DNA of 64,000 bases, from positions 1,267,501-1,331,500 of the forward strand of contig SPDT01000006.1 of assembly GCA_008477525.1 (NCBI GenBank). The letters run 5' to 3'. The DNA is from Hypomyces perniciosus (taxonomy: Eukaryota > Ascomycota > Sordariomycetes > Hypocreales > Hypocreaceae). Every line of letters starts with the position of its first letter. The stretch's first letter is position 1. Below are positions 34,152 to 46,302 of the stretch, piece after piece. The position numbers and the translations under genes were made by a program. The notes beneath the pieces are model-generated. The model was not told the origin of the DNA. It saw only the letters and a program-made list of their open reading frames with translations, and did no database searches.

Positions 34152-36687
34152 ATGGCGGGTGAATTCTCCATGTCAGACGGCTACGGCCCAGAATGGCCAA
34201 TCTTTCAAATCGGACATCATGACTCTAAGCGAGAAGCGCCTCTGACTGACTTGCAATATGGCCATCTCCTAAACAACGGCGTAAGTAAACCTGCAGCCAT
34301 GTATTTGGTTTAGAGATTAATCTTTTGGTAGTTCAGTTTCGTCACAACGCCAATTACCAACAGTCACTTCAAATCCAGGGTCTTCAAGGTTGTCTCAGAT
34401 CATCTATTAACCCTTGAGAAGAATGGTGAAAAGGGGACGAGCGATACCACAGCGAGTCGTGCGGACCCTATTCTTCCACCACTGACTCCTGAGGACACAA
34501 GTCTATTTCCCAGCGTAGCAGTCAACACCTACATCGCCTGCATCAGCCCCTGGATTGACCTCTGCTCAACCGACCCCGTCATCTCGAACATATCCCGACA
34601 GGTGCTGAACGTCGAGATAAACTATGCCAACTGGTGCGGCGTTAAGAGCATCCTTATTCCTGGACCTGTACGGGATGCATCCAAGAACGGCGGGAATCAG
34701 GGACTGGCACAGTACTCTCGAGCCGTCCAAGAAGCGTTGACTATTGGCGGTTCTGTGAATTTTCTGGTGCACATGCCCATGTATCGCGAGTCCTCTGCTG
34801 GTGATCAAGAACAGACACTATCGTCACTTCAATCACAGCAAAGCCCCGAGGCTGCTGACGGAGAGATTGATATCTTCACCTGCTGGGACTCTTGGCATCA
34901 AATCCGAACCGTCTGCAAGTACAACATGAGACTCTTTGTCGGTAAGGCAGCACATAAGTGGCATTCCCATTTCCATGTTTGAGCACTAAATTTGGCCCTA
35001 CAGCGTTGAGAGTGCCGAGAGCCGTACCGGAAAAGGATCTCCAGAATCGATGGTTTGCAGAGCCGCTACAATACCTGACTTTTAGCCCCGATGTTTTCCA
35101 AACCAACAAGGCTGGCTATCCCAGTCTCTCTAAACACCATCAGGCGATGATTTTCGCCTACATGCGCCTGAAGGCCGCGCCATGGTTGCTCCTGTGTGAT
35201 GTTGGACCCGATGTTTCTCAAATCAAGATGGATTCGCAATCCTTGCGATCGGAGAAGAATCTGCCCCTGACAGATGCCGATTTTCCCAGCTTAGCTGAAG
35301 CTCAGGCTACCACCACCGCGTCACAAGGCCAATCGAGTCGGTCAAGTGCTCACGCCGACTATTTGAAATGGTTGGAGGCACAGCAACCCCCCTTTTCAGT
35401 CTTAGAGACTCCTACCTTGACCAGCTTTCAAGACTGGCTCCAGTCGCCCCTTCAGCCTCTGTCGGATAATCTTGAATCGGCAACCTATGAGGTCTTTGAA
35501 GGCGATTCCATCAAGTACGATCAGTATGAAGTGGCCATAGCCGATGCATTGAAGGAGTGGAAGGAATTAAGCCTACCAACATCCAAGCCAGGAGTTGTCG
35601 TTCTAGCAGTCGCAGGTTCTGGTCGTGGTCCTTTGGTGACAAAGGCACTCAAAGCGGCGGACGCTACCGGAGTGGAGGTAGAAGTTTGGGCTCTGGAAAA
35701 GAACCCCAATGCCTATGTGTACCTCCTACGCCAGAACGAGACTAGATGGGGAGGAAAGGTCAAAGTGATCAAGACAGACATGCGCGCTTGGAAGGGGCCG
35801 GTTGTCTCAGAGTCACCAGAAACAGGCCCTGTTTATGGCAAGGTTGATATCCTCATCTCGGAGCTGCTCGGTTCATTTGGCGACAATGAGCTCTCCCCCG
35901 AGTGTCTGGACGGTATCCAGCATGTTTTGGCAAAGACCCATGGTATTTCGATTCCGAGCTCCTACACAGCGCATCTCAGTCCCATTTCCACTCCAAAGAT
36001 TCATGCAGATATCCTGGCGAGGGCTCAGGTCGACCAAACTGCATTCGACACTCCCTGGGTGGTTAGATTGTTTGCCCTGGATTTTGTTGCCCAACGAGTG
36101 CCTGATCGCCCCAGGTTCCAACAGGCCTGGGAATTCTCACATCCTATACCCGAATCAACCATTGAGGCAATCAACGCACGGCGCTCAGGTGGTGTCGTTG
36201 GTGGCGGTGGAGGAAGCATGGCAGGAGCAGCAGGTGCAAATGATCACAACTCAAGATTCTGCCATCTAACCTTTGTCTGCCGCACTCGTGGAGTCACCCA
36301 CGGCTTGGCCGGATATTTCGAAGCGACGCTTTACGAGTCAAAGACAGATGCGAACAAGGGTAGAAAATGTGAAATCAGCATCCACCCGGAACGGATCGAC
36401 AAGAAGAGCAAGGATATGGTATCCTGGTTCCCGATATTCTTTCCACTGAAGGTAAGTGGAATAGCTGCTTGTTATGTAAATGACCTGAAGCTGATGTATT
36501 CCTTTAGCAACCGCTTTACTTCCCTGCGGATACGGAGGTGGAAGTGAGCATGTGGCGCCAGACGGATGATACCAGAGTTTGGTATGAATGGCTTGTGGAG
36601 GCGTGGACTTGGGTTGGACCGTCGACACGCGTCAAGGTCGCATCCTCGGAGTTGTGCAGCAGTCGCAAGATGGCCTGTCTGATGTAG
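34152..36687 (+). CDS. skb1: type II protein arginine methyltransferase (PRMT5/Skb1/Hsl7)
   Basis: Makes symmetric dimethylarginine on histones, Sm proteins and cell-cycle regulators. Exons 34152-34280, 34332-34941, 35004-36451 and 36508-36687 give 788 residues; all four join in frame. The N-terminal TIM-barrel-like part spans about 1-300 (INYANWCGVKSILIPGP). The methyltransferase core has VVVLAVAGSGRGPLVTKAL for AdoMet binding and the double-Glu loop SELLGSFGDNELSPECLDG. The beta-barrel follows, with the C-terminal exon encoding QPLYFPADTEVEVSMWRQ and VWYEWLVEAW. A Gly-rich insertion (GGVVGGGGGSMAGAAGA, about residue 640) interrupts the barrel and is probably a flexible loop. Identification secure; start MAGEFSMSDGYGPEWPIF fits. 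Confidence 0.94.
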
Positions 36688-37275
36688 ACCGGCTGACGAC
36701 AAGGTCGTGAGATATGAATTGATGATGCTACGGGTTTGATGGATGGGAACAAATCGGGCCATGCGCCGGACGGTTGAAAGCATTACGAAGTGTAATGAGA
36801 GGGCCGTAACGAGAAATCAACTTGACTCTGTGATTATGGATTCATCCGTCTTGCGACCTCGCTGGATATTTATGATGTTAGTGACATTGATTCCCTCAGA
36901 GTAGTTTGTCACTGGATGGCCATGCTTCTCACGAAGACGCCGAACCCCCGTAAATCGCCGGGAACCGCCGGATTCCACAAACCACAGGCTTGGTTGGCCC
37001 GGCACCGGTACCGGCGCCGCGATTAGCCGGAATGCATTGGCCGGATGTAATGAATTGGGTGCTCTTATCTCTTTGATACTATTAGTATTGCCTGTGGAGC
37101 TCTCGTTTACAAGAGTGCACGTCGTTTGGTCGGTAACACGTTGCTGTTGCTGCCAAAAGGAACTCATTGGCTTGGCTTGCTCACCACCTGACACAGGCCT
37201 TTTGACCGTAGATCCTCGGCTTCTAGGGAGCGGGAATAGCAACAACAGGAAAGCTGGGGGCGCGGAGCGACGTGC
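36688..37275. other. intergenic region, PRMT5 3' flank and aminotransferase promoter
   Basis: 588 bases with no supported gene; it includes a GCCGGGAACCGCCGGATTCC-type GC-rich patch near 36956-37030. Confidence 0.6.
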
Positions 37276-38808
37276 ATGATGTCTCTCATCCGATCGGCTT
37301 TGGAGGGGATGCCCCGCAAAGCATCAACATTGGCCGGCACTTATTACCCCTCCATTGCCCGGACATCATTGCCCGTGTCTTTATCCGTGTTCTTATACCC
37401 GAGCTCAAAGACTGGGACGTCAATTGGGACTCGCCCTCGCTTCATTCATACCCAGAACCGGAGACGTCAGCTATCGACCATGTCTGCTCAGCCCCCGCAC
37501 CCGGCGTTGCTCATTCCTGGGCCCATCGAGTTCGACGATGCCGTTCTTCATTCCATGAGCCATTACAGGTAGGTTCCACGCCGTCAATCGCCTCGGCTCG
37601 CAGCTAATCAGATGACAGCGAGAGCCATGTCGGCCCTGGCTTCGTCGCTACCTTTGGCGAGACTCTGACGCTGCTTCGTCAGCTCTTCCAGACCACGAAC
37701 CCTGCCGCTCAGCCTTTCGTCATTAGTGGCTCTGGCACTCTTGGCTGGGACCTGGTGTCTGCCAACTTGATTGAGCCTGGCGAGGATGCGCTGGTTCTGA
37801 GCACGGGATACTTCGGAGACAGCTTCACGGACTGCTTGACCACATACGGCGCCAAGGTTACCAAGATCGAGGGCCCTGTTGGCGGACGACCTCAGTTCCC
37901 TGATGTTGAGAAGGCTCTGTCGGAGAAGAAGTACAAGCTCGTTACTGTCACACACGTGGATACCTCTACTGGTGTACTCAGCGACCTCAAGGGGCTGGTT
38001 CAAGCAGTTAGGAAGGTCTCTCCGGAGACGCTGGTTATTGTCGATGGTGTCTGCAGTGTGGCCTGTGAGGAGATTGCTTTCGACGAGTGGGATCTGGATG
38101 GTGTTATTACTGCTAGCCAGAAGGCCATTGGATGCCCTGCCGGTTTGTCGATTTCGATGTTCAGCGGAAGGGCCATGGACGCGTTCAAGAACAGGAAGAC
38201 GCCTCCCGGATCATATTTTGCTTCCATGAAGAACTGGACTCCTAGTACGTTTCTGCAAAAACACAATTGGGGTCTGTTCAATTCGACTAACATGAAGTCT
38301 AGTCATGCAGAACTACGAGGCTAAGAAGCCTTCATACTTCGCTACGCCCTCACCACAGCTTATCCATGCCCTTAACACTGCCTTGAAGCAGATTCTTGCA
38401 CGACCCTTGTCGGAACGCTTCCAGAGGCACATCGAGGTGTCTGACAAGATCAAGAAGGCCATTGCCGACCTTGGACTAAAGATTGTTGCGACCAAGCCCG
38501 AGGACCAGTCCCACGCCATGACGGCCATTTACCTGCCGGACAATGTCCAGATTCCTGATGTTCTGCCGAAACTCCTGAGTAGGGGTGTCATTTTTGCCGG
38601 TGGCTTGCACAAGGCCATTGCTTCGAGATACATTCGGTTTGGACACATGGGTGTCACATCGGTAAGCTGCTATCTGAGGGCTATTCGTTTGCAGAGACGT
38701 CGGCTTGCTAACATTCTCGGATAGATGGACCCGAGCAGGACGGATGTGGACAAGGCTCTTGAGGCTCTGAAAGCTAGTTTGGAAGAGTGCGGATATACCA
38801 AGGCGTGA
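37276..38808 (+). CDS. AGX1: alanine-glyoxylate aminotransferase (class V, PLP)
   Basis: Converts glyoxylate plus alanine to glycine plus pyruvate. Exons 37276-37568, 37619-38244, 38303-38661 and 38725-38808 give 453 residues. The class V core starts at HPALLIPGPIEFDDAVL; after splicing it has HYSESHVGPGF, the cofactor region VTVTHVDTSTGV and VDGVCSVACEEI, and the Schiff-base lysine in TASQKAIGCPAG. The first 67 residues are extra: Arg/Ser-rich, free of acidic runs and ending RRRQLSTMS, which looks like a mitochondrial presequence with a cleavage site. A second in-frame ATG at 37480 (MSAQPPHPALL) would give a 385-residue cytosolic form. The C-terminus (YTKA) is not a peroxisomal PTS1. Identification secure; dual targeting is inferred. 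Confidence 0.93.
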
Positions 38809-39804
38809 AGAATGAAATGGAAACGTTAACCTGACCTTGTTTGTGTATATACAGGATTAGAACCGAACAAGCGAACCTTAGAAAGACTAGGCCCCCGTAC
38901 GACGCCCAGCAGCCCTTGACCCGGAGATCTATGCTTTGAGGGATTCTGTTCTCGCGCAGGTATAGGTGGTAAGTAAGTTGTCACGTTGCGATCTCTTCCA
39001 TCAGTCCAACAAACGCCTATTAGATCCATGGATAATTTGCTGCGTACATAGAAGAGAGAACGAAAGAGAAGGAAGTCTCACTGAGTTTATGCAATTTATG
39101 CCATATAAAGCTTCAATATAGAGCGTAGTGAATATATAGATAGATAGATAGATGCATACTAGGTACCTTACATTGCTTGCTGCACCTATGGACAGATTCA
39201 CTGTGGTGTTGTTGCCTTGAGGTGGGGGAGGGGGGGAAGAAAGGAGGCCGCCAGGTAGCAAAGTAGAGATACATTCAATATCAACGTCATGCTGAATGGG
39301 GTCAGGGTTTCGTTCAACGGCGATAAAACGGGTGGTGCTGGACTGGCAGGTCTGAAGGTACCGGTACCGATAATACTACCTTGGTAGTGCGCTGCCCGAT
39401 CCAGAATTTCCAGATAACTGGCTGGCGGACCCAAAAGTCCCCCAAGTCCCCGCCAATTGGACGGCGGTACGTACCTGAGTGAACTGAGGTACAGTGGGTC
39501 TTGATGCGCTGTAGGCGCTGGCGTTTGCTCTGCTTTGCTTTCTTCACCACCAGCAGAACAGAGCCTTACCTCACCTTGGTACATTCTTCTTCCTCACGTC
39601 TCCACGCCGCGCCCTCTGCTTTTTCTCTCCTCCTCTCCTCTGCACCTCCACGGCTGCACTTTTCCTCTGCAACAGACACTCGCCGCCGACGCATCGCACA
39701 GCTGTCATTTTGTGCGCTGCGTCGTCTTTGGCCCCGTCCCTCCAACTCGATTCGATTCCTCATTCCCCCGCCTTGTCCCCTCGCTGACTGTTTGTTCGCC
39801 CGCC
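38809..39804. other. intergenic region, aminotransferase 3' flank and CRM1 promoter
   Basis: 996 bases without a gene. A TAGA microsatellite is at 39137-39153, a G-rich run near 39223, and the last 250 bases are C/T-rich, as in strong fungal promoters. Confidence 0.65.
39137..39153. repeat. (TAGA)4 microsatellite
   Basis: Four tandem TAGA units followed by TG. Confidence 0.9.
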
Positions 39805-42800
39805 ATGCCCGTCACCATTGAGGAGCTCGACAACACGGTCCGGGCCTTTTACGAAGGTCGCGGTGACCAGGTAGGCACATCCCTAGCTTCTTCAGCTTGT
39901 GGGCAAGTCTTGGAAGCTAAATGTGTTTCTTCTCTGTGTGTAGCAAAAAGCAGCTCAGGCTGCCTTGAATCAGGTATGCTCCCCGCCCCTCCCTCCCTCT
40001 CACAGCGCGGCGAACCGCGGCACCAGACTAGTTGCGCTAGAGTCTTGACTGACCACGGGTTTAATACAGTTTAAAGAAGATCCCGATGCTTGGCTTTTGG
40101 TTGACAAGATTCTTTCCGACGCGCAGTATCCCCAGACAAAGTGTACGTGATCCGTGTGTGGTGGACGTTAGACGAATGGGAGAAGCTTTCATGATAAAAA
40201 GAGTTTGGCTAACATTCTGGTAAAGACTTGGGTCTGCAGGTTCTCGACAATGTCATCATGACAAGATGGAAGGTTCTTCCTCGAGATCAGTGCCAAGGTA
40301 TGTCTTTTCCATTTGGCCCTTCTAGCTTTCCTTGATCATAGGTTAACTTTTTTCCCCTGCCCCAAGGTATCCGAAACTTCGTCGTCCAGTTCATTATTCA
40401 GTGCTCCAATAGCGAAGAATCGCTACGATCGCAAAAAACCCTCCTCAACAAGCTCAACCTCGTTCTTGTTTCTATCCTGAAGCAAGAATGGCCACACAAC
40501 TGGCCCACGTTCATCAACGAAATTATCTCTTCCTGCCACTCGAGTCTCTCGATCTGCGAGAACAATATGATCATCCTTCGCCTACTGTCAGAAGAGGTTT
40601 TCGACTATTCGGCCGAGCAAATGACATCCACCAAGACCAGGAACCTCAAGCAAACCATGTGCGCCGAGTTTTCCCAGATCTTCCAGCTCTGCCAAGAAGT
40701 TCTTAACTCTGCCAACCAACCCAGCCTCATCAAGGCTACACTCGAAACCCTCCTTCGCTTCTGTAACTGGATTCCCCTTGGCTACATCTTCGAGACGCCT
40801 CTTATCGAGACATTGCGAACCCGATTCTTATCTGTCCCCGAGTTCCGTAATGTTACACTGCAGTGCCTCACGGAGATTGGCGGACTTCAGACGGGCGGAC
40901 CAGGACAGCCCAACTCTTACGACGAGCAATTGGTCAAGATGTTTACCGAAGTTCTCACCACGATCGCTGAAATTATTCCAGTCTCGCTTGACCTCAAGGC
41001 TACTTACCCCAGCAGCAATTCCAGAGATCAGGAGTTCATCCAGAATCTTGCCCTATTCCTTTGCAACTTTTTCGGCATGCATCTCAACGTAAGATTTCAT
41101 TCACTTGGACAGCTGCTAAACAAACTAACGCTCTGAATTCTTTAGCTTATTGAGAATCTACCTAACAGGGATTATCTCATTCACGGACATTATTACCTAG
41201 TCAGAATATCGCAAATCGATGATCGCGAGATTTTCAAGATTTGTCTAGACTATTGGCTCAAGCTGGTTCAGGAACTCTATGAGGAGATGCAGCAGCTACC
41301 CATCACTGACCTCAACCCTCTGCTTGGTGTGAGCGGTGGCATGTCTGGCAGTGGTGCTCCTAACCCCAGCCTCCTAATGAACTACCCTCTCCGAAAGCAC
41401 AAGTACAACGAGGTTCTTTCGAATCTGCGAGTTGTCATGATCGAGAAGATGGTCCGTCCGGAAGAAGTCTTGATTGTTGAGAACGATGAAGGAGAGATCG
41501 TGCGCGAGTTCGTCAAGGAAAGCGATACCGTCCAGCTGTATAAGACGATTCGAGAATGCTTAGTCTACCTCACCCATCTCGACGTGGTTGATACCGAGAA
41601 TATCATGACTGAGAAGCTGGCCCGTCAAGTTGATGGCTCTGAGTGGTCTTGGCACAATTGTAACGTTCTCTGCTGGGCCATCGGTTCTATTTCTCTGGCC
41701 ATGAATGAGGAGACTGAGAAGCGATTCCTTGTTACGGTTATCAAGGATCTTCTTGGCCTTACGGAAATGAAGCGAGGCAAGGACAACAAGGCTGTTGTCG
41801 CCAGTAATATCATGTATATTGTTGGCCAATATCCTCGCTTCCTTAAAGCTCATTGGAAGTTCCTCAAGACGGTCGTTAACAAGCTGTTCGAGTTCATGCA
41901 CGAGTCGCATGAAGGTAGGCTTTCTATTCAGTGACTCTGGAAGTCCTTAGCTAACAGATAATTTTAGGTGTGCAGGACATGGCTTGCGATACATTTATTA
42001 AGATTGCGAGACAATGTCGGCGTCATTTCGTTGCCCTCCAGCCTAGCGAGCAAGAGCCATTTATCGAAGAGATTGTGAGGAATATGGGCAAGATTACCTG
42101 CGACCTTACGCCACAACAAGTTCACACCTTCTATGAAGCCTGTGGTTACATGGTTGCGGCCCAAGGCAACAAGAATCAACAAGAGCGACTGCTTTCTGAG
42201 CTCATGAATATTCCGAACGCCGCTTGGGACGAAATTATCAAACAAGCTACGATGAACCCTTCGATTTTGCAAGACTCAGAAACGATCAAGGTTATTGGCA
42301 ACATCATGAAGACCAACGTTTCGGCATGCTCTTCGATTGGATCCTACTTCTACCCGCAAATTGGCCGGATATACCATGACATGCTTCAGATGTACCGGGC
42401 AACCAGTACACTGATCTCCGAGGCTGTTGCTCGTGATGGTGAGAATGAAATATTACTCTTCGCTTTGATATCGATGCTAACAGATAACTGAAGGTGACCT
42501 GGCAACTAAGATGCCCAAGGTCCGTGGTTTGAGGACAATCAAGAAGGAAATCCTCAAGTTGATTGAGACTTATGTCGACAAAGCCGAAGATTTGCAGGCT
42601 GTGCGGGCCCAGATGGTTCCCCCATTGCTGGATTCTGTCCTTGTTGACTACAACCGGAATGTCCCAGGAGCTCGTGACGCCGAAGTTCTCAAGGCCATGT
42701 CCACCATTATCACCAAGCTTTCTGTAAGTGGTGCCTTCGCGAACTGAGGGGAGATAGCGTACTGACCGGGCTCTAGGCTTTGATGGAGGATCAGGTCCCG

Positions 42801-43693
42801 ACTATTATGGAGAATGTCTTCGAGTGCACTCTCGACATGATCAACAAGGACTTCTCGGAGTTCCCCGAACATCGTGTCGAATTCTTCAACCTTTTGCGAG
42901 CCATCAACTTGCACTGCTTCCCAGGTAAGCTACTACGACGATGGATGTGTTCTGGATTGATGCTAACTTGCCTGTAGCTCTCTTGAAACTTGATAACAAC
43001 CAGTTCAAGTTTGTTATCGATTCATGCTCTTGGGCATTCAAGCATGACAACCGTGACGTCGAAGCAGCGGGCTTGAACATGTGTCTGGAGCTGATTAACA
43101 ACATTGCGGAAAAGACGGATGTCGCCACAGCCAACGCATTCTTCCAACGCTTCTTCGTAACAATCTTGCAGGATGTGCTGTTCGTTGTGACAGACAGCGA
43201 CCACAAGGCCGGATTCAAGACGCAATCCATGCTACTAATGAAGCTGTTTTACTTCATCCATCCTGCAGACGGCACGCAACCCAAGATCCAGGGACCGATT
43301 TATACGCCAGATCAGGCACAGGCGGGAACCAGCAACCGGGAATTCCTGACCACGTCTGTTGCGGCCCTATTGCAGAACGCCTTCCCCAACCTACAAGCGT
43401 AAGTGGTTATCTGTTGACTTTGAGTATCTCGTATCTATGCTAACAAGGCACACAGAGCCCAGGTGGCAAGCTTCGTGGAGGGCTTGTTTACTCTGAACAC
43501 GCAGTACGACAAGTTCCGTCTCAACATGCGTGACTTCCTCATCTCCCTGAAGGAGTTTGCTGGCGACAATGCCGAGCTCTTTATTGTAGAAAAGGAGCAG
43601 CAGGAGCGTGATGCCAGGGCTGCCGACATGGAGAGGCGGCAAAAGGTCGGTGGTCTCCTCAAGCCATCGGAACTAGAGGATGAAGAACTGTGA
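39805..43693 (+). CDS. CRM1: exportin-1 (CRM1/XPO1), nuclear export receptor
   Basis: Karyopherin that exports leucine-rich NES cargo, pre-ribosomes and snRNAs with Ran-GTP. Eleven exons: 39805-39870, 39944-39973, 40070-40142, 40226-40297, 40367-41088, 41146-41914, 41968-42438, 42494-42723, 42777-42924, 42978-43398, 43456-43693. They sum to 1079 residues, the family length. The first four exons are tiny (exon 2 is 30 bases). Landmarks: importin-beta N-terminal fold with [10 protein letters not shown] and [10 protein letters not shown]; exportin-1 domain; the NES groove region [36 protein letters not shown]; and the C-terminal CRM1_C region ([29 protein letters not shown]). Residue 527 in LLGLTEMK is Thr, where leptomycin-B-sensitive species have Cys. 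Identification secure. Confidence 0.97.
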
Positions 43694-44718
43694 CTTCCGC
43701 AAGAACTCCGAGCAGAAGTTGCGCCGACACGGGACACTGAGCCCTCAACTTCCGAGAAAGCCGAAACCCACACTTATGGAGCTTCCGACGGCTGGGAGTT
43801 CTACGGACTTTGACAATAGCCGTCAGACTCTTGGCGAACGTTGAGCTAGCTCGGGACCCATTTTCTTTTTGTCGTGATACCAATCCATAGAAGAGCCACA
43901 CGGCCCCGGCTGCGCCTTGGCACCTTCCACCACCTGCCAAAACAGGACGCCGGACTCTTATTTTTTCATCATTCCTCGTTCTATGTCTGGAAACTGAAAA
44001 AGCCGCGTGTCGGGCACAGGAGGCTGGTTGTGTAGAAATGCAGAGGGGAAGGGTTGGAGGTTTGACGAAAAGGAAAAGGGGTGATGAGACCAAGACAAGA
44101 TGACAATATGATGCACTTTGTGAGATTTTAAGGTGGGGGAGACATATTATTAGTCGTAGGATTGATTACCGAGTTGGTGTTATTCCAGACAGGACAATCA
44201 ACAATAAATACTACTAGGTTTGAGGATTGAATCAATCAGTGTGAGAAATCGTCATGATATTTGCTCTAAACGCCTCTTTATACCTAGATATATACATTAT
44301 TTGTGTGGTATCTTAAATAAACGGTCCAATACAACTCTATGCTAAGTTGCATTCATCGTAATGAGAGAGTTTCTGCACACAATGCATATATGATCTATCC
44401 AGCCGTGACGCCCCATCCCCCATGTCCAATGTGATTCTATCGCACTCGAGCTACAAGTGCGCGAAGAGCCTTGGGTTTGGGCCCGCCTGGCCTTTCGTAG
44501 ATCGCTGGCACATGGGGGCATGCACTATTCAAACATGCAGGCCGCAGCCAGAGAGAGCTTATTAGGGGTGCTCCCCTTGCCTTTTCCCACTATTTAGATT
44601 TTGGCAAGGTACTGTTGTCTTGCGTAACGAACGTGTGTCTGTTAAACTTGAAATGCATATACCAAGGGTGTTTTTCTTCTTCTTTTGTATTAAAAAAAAA
44701 GCCCCAGCCCTGCCGGTC
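43694..44718. other. convergent 3' flanks of CRM1 and the Zn2Cys6 gene
   Basis: 1025 bases without a supported gene. AT-rich in 44150-44340. Confidence 0.7.
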
Positions 44719-46302
44719 TCAGTCATTCTCCGTTTGTATGGCTTTCAACGGCCATAACAGCGCCTCGTGCCACTGACCGCCCAAATGGCCGGCAATCGCG
44801 CGGATCATGTTTGCTCCCGCATCGCCAAACGCCCAGAAGCGGCGGCAGCGGTGCAGCAGGACGCCCAGATAGGCCAGGATGATGAGGGCTTCAGGCCGGA
44901 GCGTCCTGAGCACGTCGACGTACTTGGCGGGCAGTGTGACGATGAAGGCCGAGGGTGCGTGGGGCAGATCCTGGGTAGGAAGGATGTTGTGCATGTCAAA
45001 GGCCCATTGGAGACGGCGGATGGCGAGGCGACAGGCTTCTGCGCTGACGGCATCCAAGGGGGCGGGCATGTCCGCACTATGGGGAGAGGCTGAGGCTTGG
45101 ATGAGGCGTTCGAGGGGGAGGCACTCTGTGCCAGGGGAAAGGGCTTTGGCAGCTCTGTTGGCGTCATGGGTGATGCGTAGGAGAGGCTGGAGCTCGGATT
45201 GCATGAGGTAGTTCCAGATAGGGCGGATGAGGCTGAGCAAGCCGCGGTGAAGGTGGATACACTCGACCATGCGCTCTATGAAGCCGTGGAAGGTTGACGG
45301 ACCACCCCTGGGGTTGTGGGGTGGATGAGGGTGTTGCAGCAAGGTCTCGGCCAGGACTTGCATGCTGAGGATACTGGCGTAAAGGAAGCGAGGGACACAT
45401 ATGGCTGTGTCCTCTGCTGGGATGGCGGCTGTGTAGCGAGTAAAGGATGAGACGGCACGGGTCTGAAGCTCGGTTGCCTGGTGCCGAAGTGAGGCAGTGG
45501 TGCCGGCTGGGCGAGGATCTCCTGGGTTGGTCTTGATGGCAAGGTGAAGGGCTGAAAGGGCGAGGAGCTGGTCAAGGAGGTACGGGGCGTCGATGGCATG
45601 GCGGATAGCAATGTCAATGAAGACATCGGTCTGGTTGTTGGCTACAAGAGGAGTACCCGTGGAGGAGGAGGAGGAAGCATGGTGGAGCAGCATGAGATGC
45701 TGTGCTGTGAACAGGGATGCCGGAGGTGCGGGAGGGTGATACGGCGTATTGGTGAAGGATTCCGTGAAGGACGGCAGCATCTGCGGCGGTGGCACCGGGG
45801 CAGGACGGTGCCGCTCCGGAATAAGACATGAGGGCTCCGGAGGTGGTTCAGGGGCGCACACAGGCCACGGAGACAGCGCCGCAGACTCGGGCTCGCATGA
45901 CGGAGACTGGTGAGAATGCCGGCTCAGGGAGTCAGCTGCCGGACTGTGCGGCTGTGATGAGAGCTGATGCTGGTGCTGATGCTGATGCTGATGCTGGTGC
46001 TGATGTTGATGCTGGTGCTGATGTTGGTGCTGGTGATGCCCATGCTGGTGATGCCCATGCTGGTGATGCCCATGCTGGTGATGCGCCTGCGGCTGTAGTT
46101 GCTGTGGCATCTGCTTGGACGGCTGCAGAGGCGGAAACGAGCAGATTCGCTCTGCAATGGTACAGTTCGAACAGGCTGGTCGGCGCTCGTCGCAGCGGAT
46201 ATGGCGTCTCTTGCACTCACTGCAGCCATTCCGCGACTTTCGGTGCGATCGTCGCGTCTTGACAACGCCGTTGGCGCTGAGCGGATGAGGAGTCGTTGCC
46301 AT
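44719..46302 (-). CDS. Zn(II)2Cys6 transcription factor with His/Gln repeat
   Basis: A fungal binuclear-zinc regulator, single exon, 527 residues. The DNA-binding domain is near residues 27-55: GCSECKRRHIRCDERRPACSNC then AERICSF, with all six cysteines. A low-complexity stretch follows (about 65-115): three HHQHG-like units and a long HQ alternation. Then a Pro/Ser-rich linker. The C-terminal half resembles the Upc2-type regulatory part (FIDIAIRHAIDAPYLLDQLLALSALHLA, LYASILSMQVLAETL, FIERMVECIHLHRGLLSLI). By this resemblance it could be a sterol- or metabolite-linked regulator, but target genes cannot be read from here. No known cluster genes surround it. Confidence 0.88.
   Translation of the reverse strand: MATTPHPLSANGVVKTRRSHRKSRNGCSECKRRHIRCDERRPACSNCTIAERICSFPPLQPSKQMPQQLQPQAHHQHGHHQHGHHQHGHHQHQHQHQHQHQHQHQHQHQHQHQLSSQPHSPAADSLSRHSHQSPSCEPESAALSPWPVCAPEPPPEPSCLIPERHRPAPVPPPQMLPSFTESFTNTPYHPPAPPASLFTAQHLMLLHHASSSSSTGTPLVANNQTDVFIDIAIRHAIDAPYLLDQLLALSALHLAIKTNPGDPRPAGTTASLRHQATELQTRAVSSFTRYTAAIPAEDTAICVPRFLYASILSMQVLAETLLQHPHPPHNPRGGPSTFHGFIERMVECIHLHRGLLSLIRPIWNYLMQSELQPLLRITHDANRAAKALSPGTECLPLERLIQASASPHSADMPAPLDAVSAEACRLAIRRLQWAFDMHNILPTQDLPHAPSAFIVTLPAKYVDVLRTLRPEALIILAYLGVLLHRCRRFWAFGDAGANMIRAIAGHLGGQWHEALLWPLKAIQTEND
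45966..46085. repeat. coding tandem repeat (His/Gln) in the Zn2Cys6 gene
   Basis: Plus-strand 6-mers of GATGCTG/GGTGCTG type followed by about four copies of a 15-base unit, TGCTGGTGATGCCCA. The minus strand encodes the HHQHG and HQ repeats. The length is a multiple of three throughout. Confidence 0.9.
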
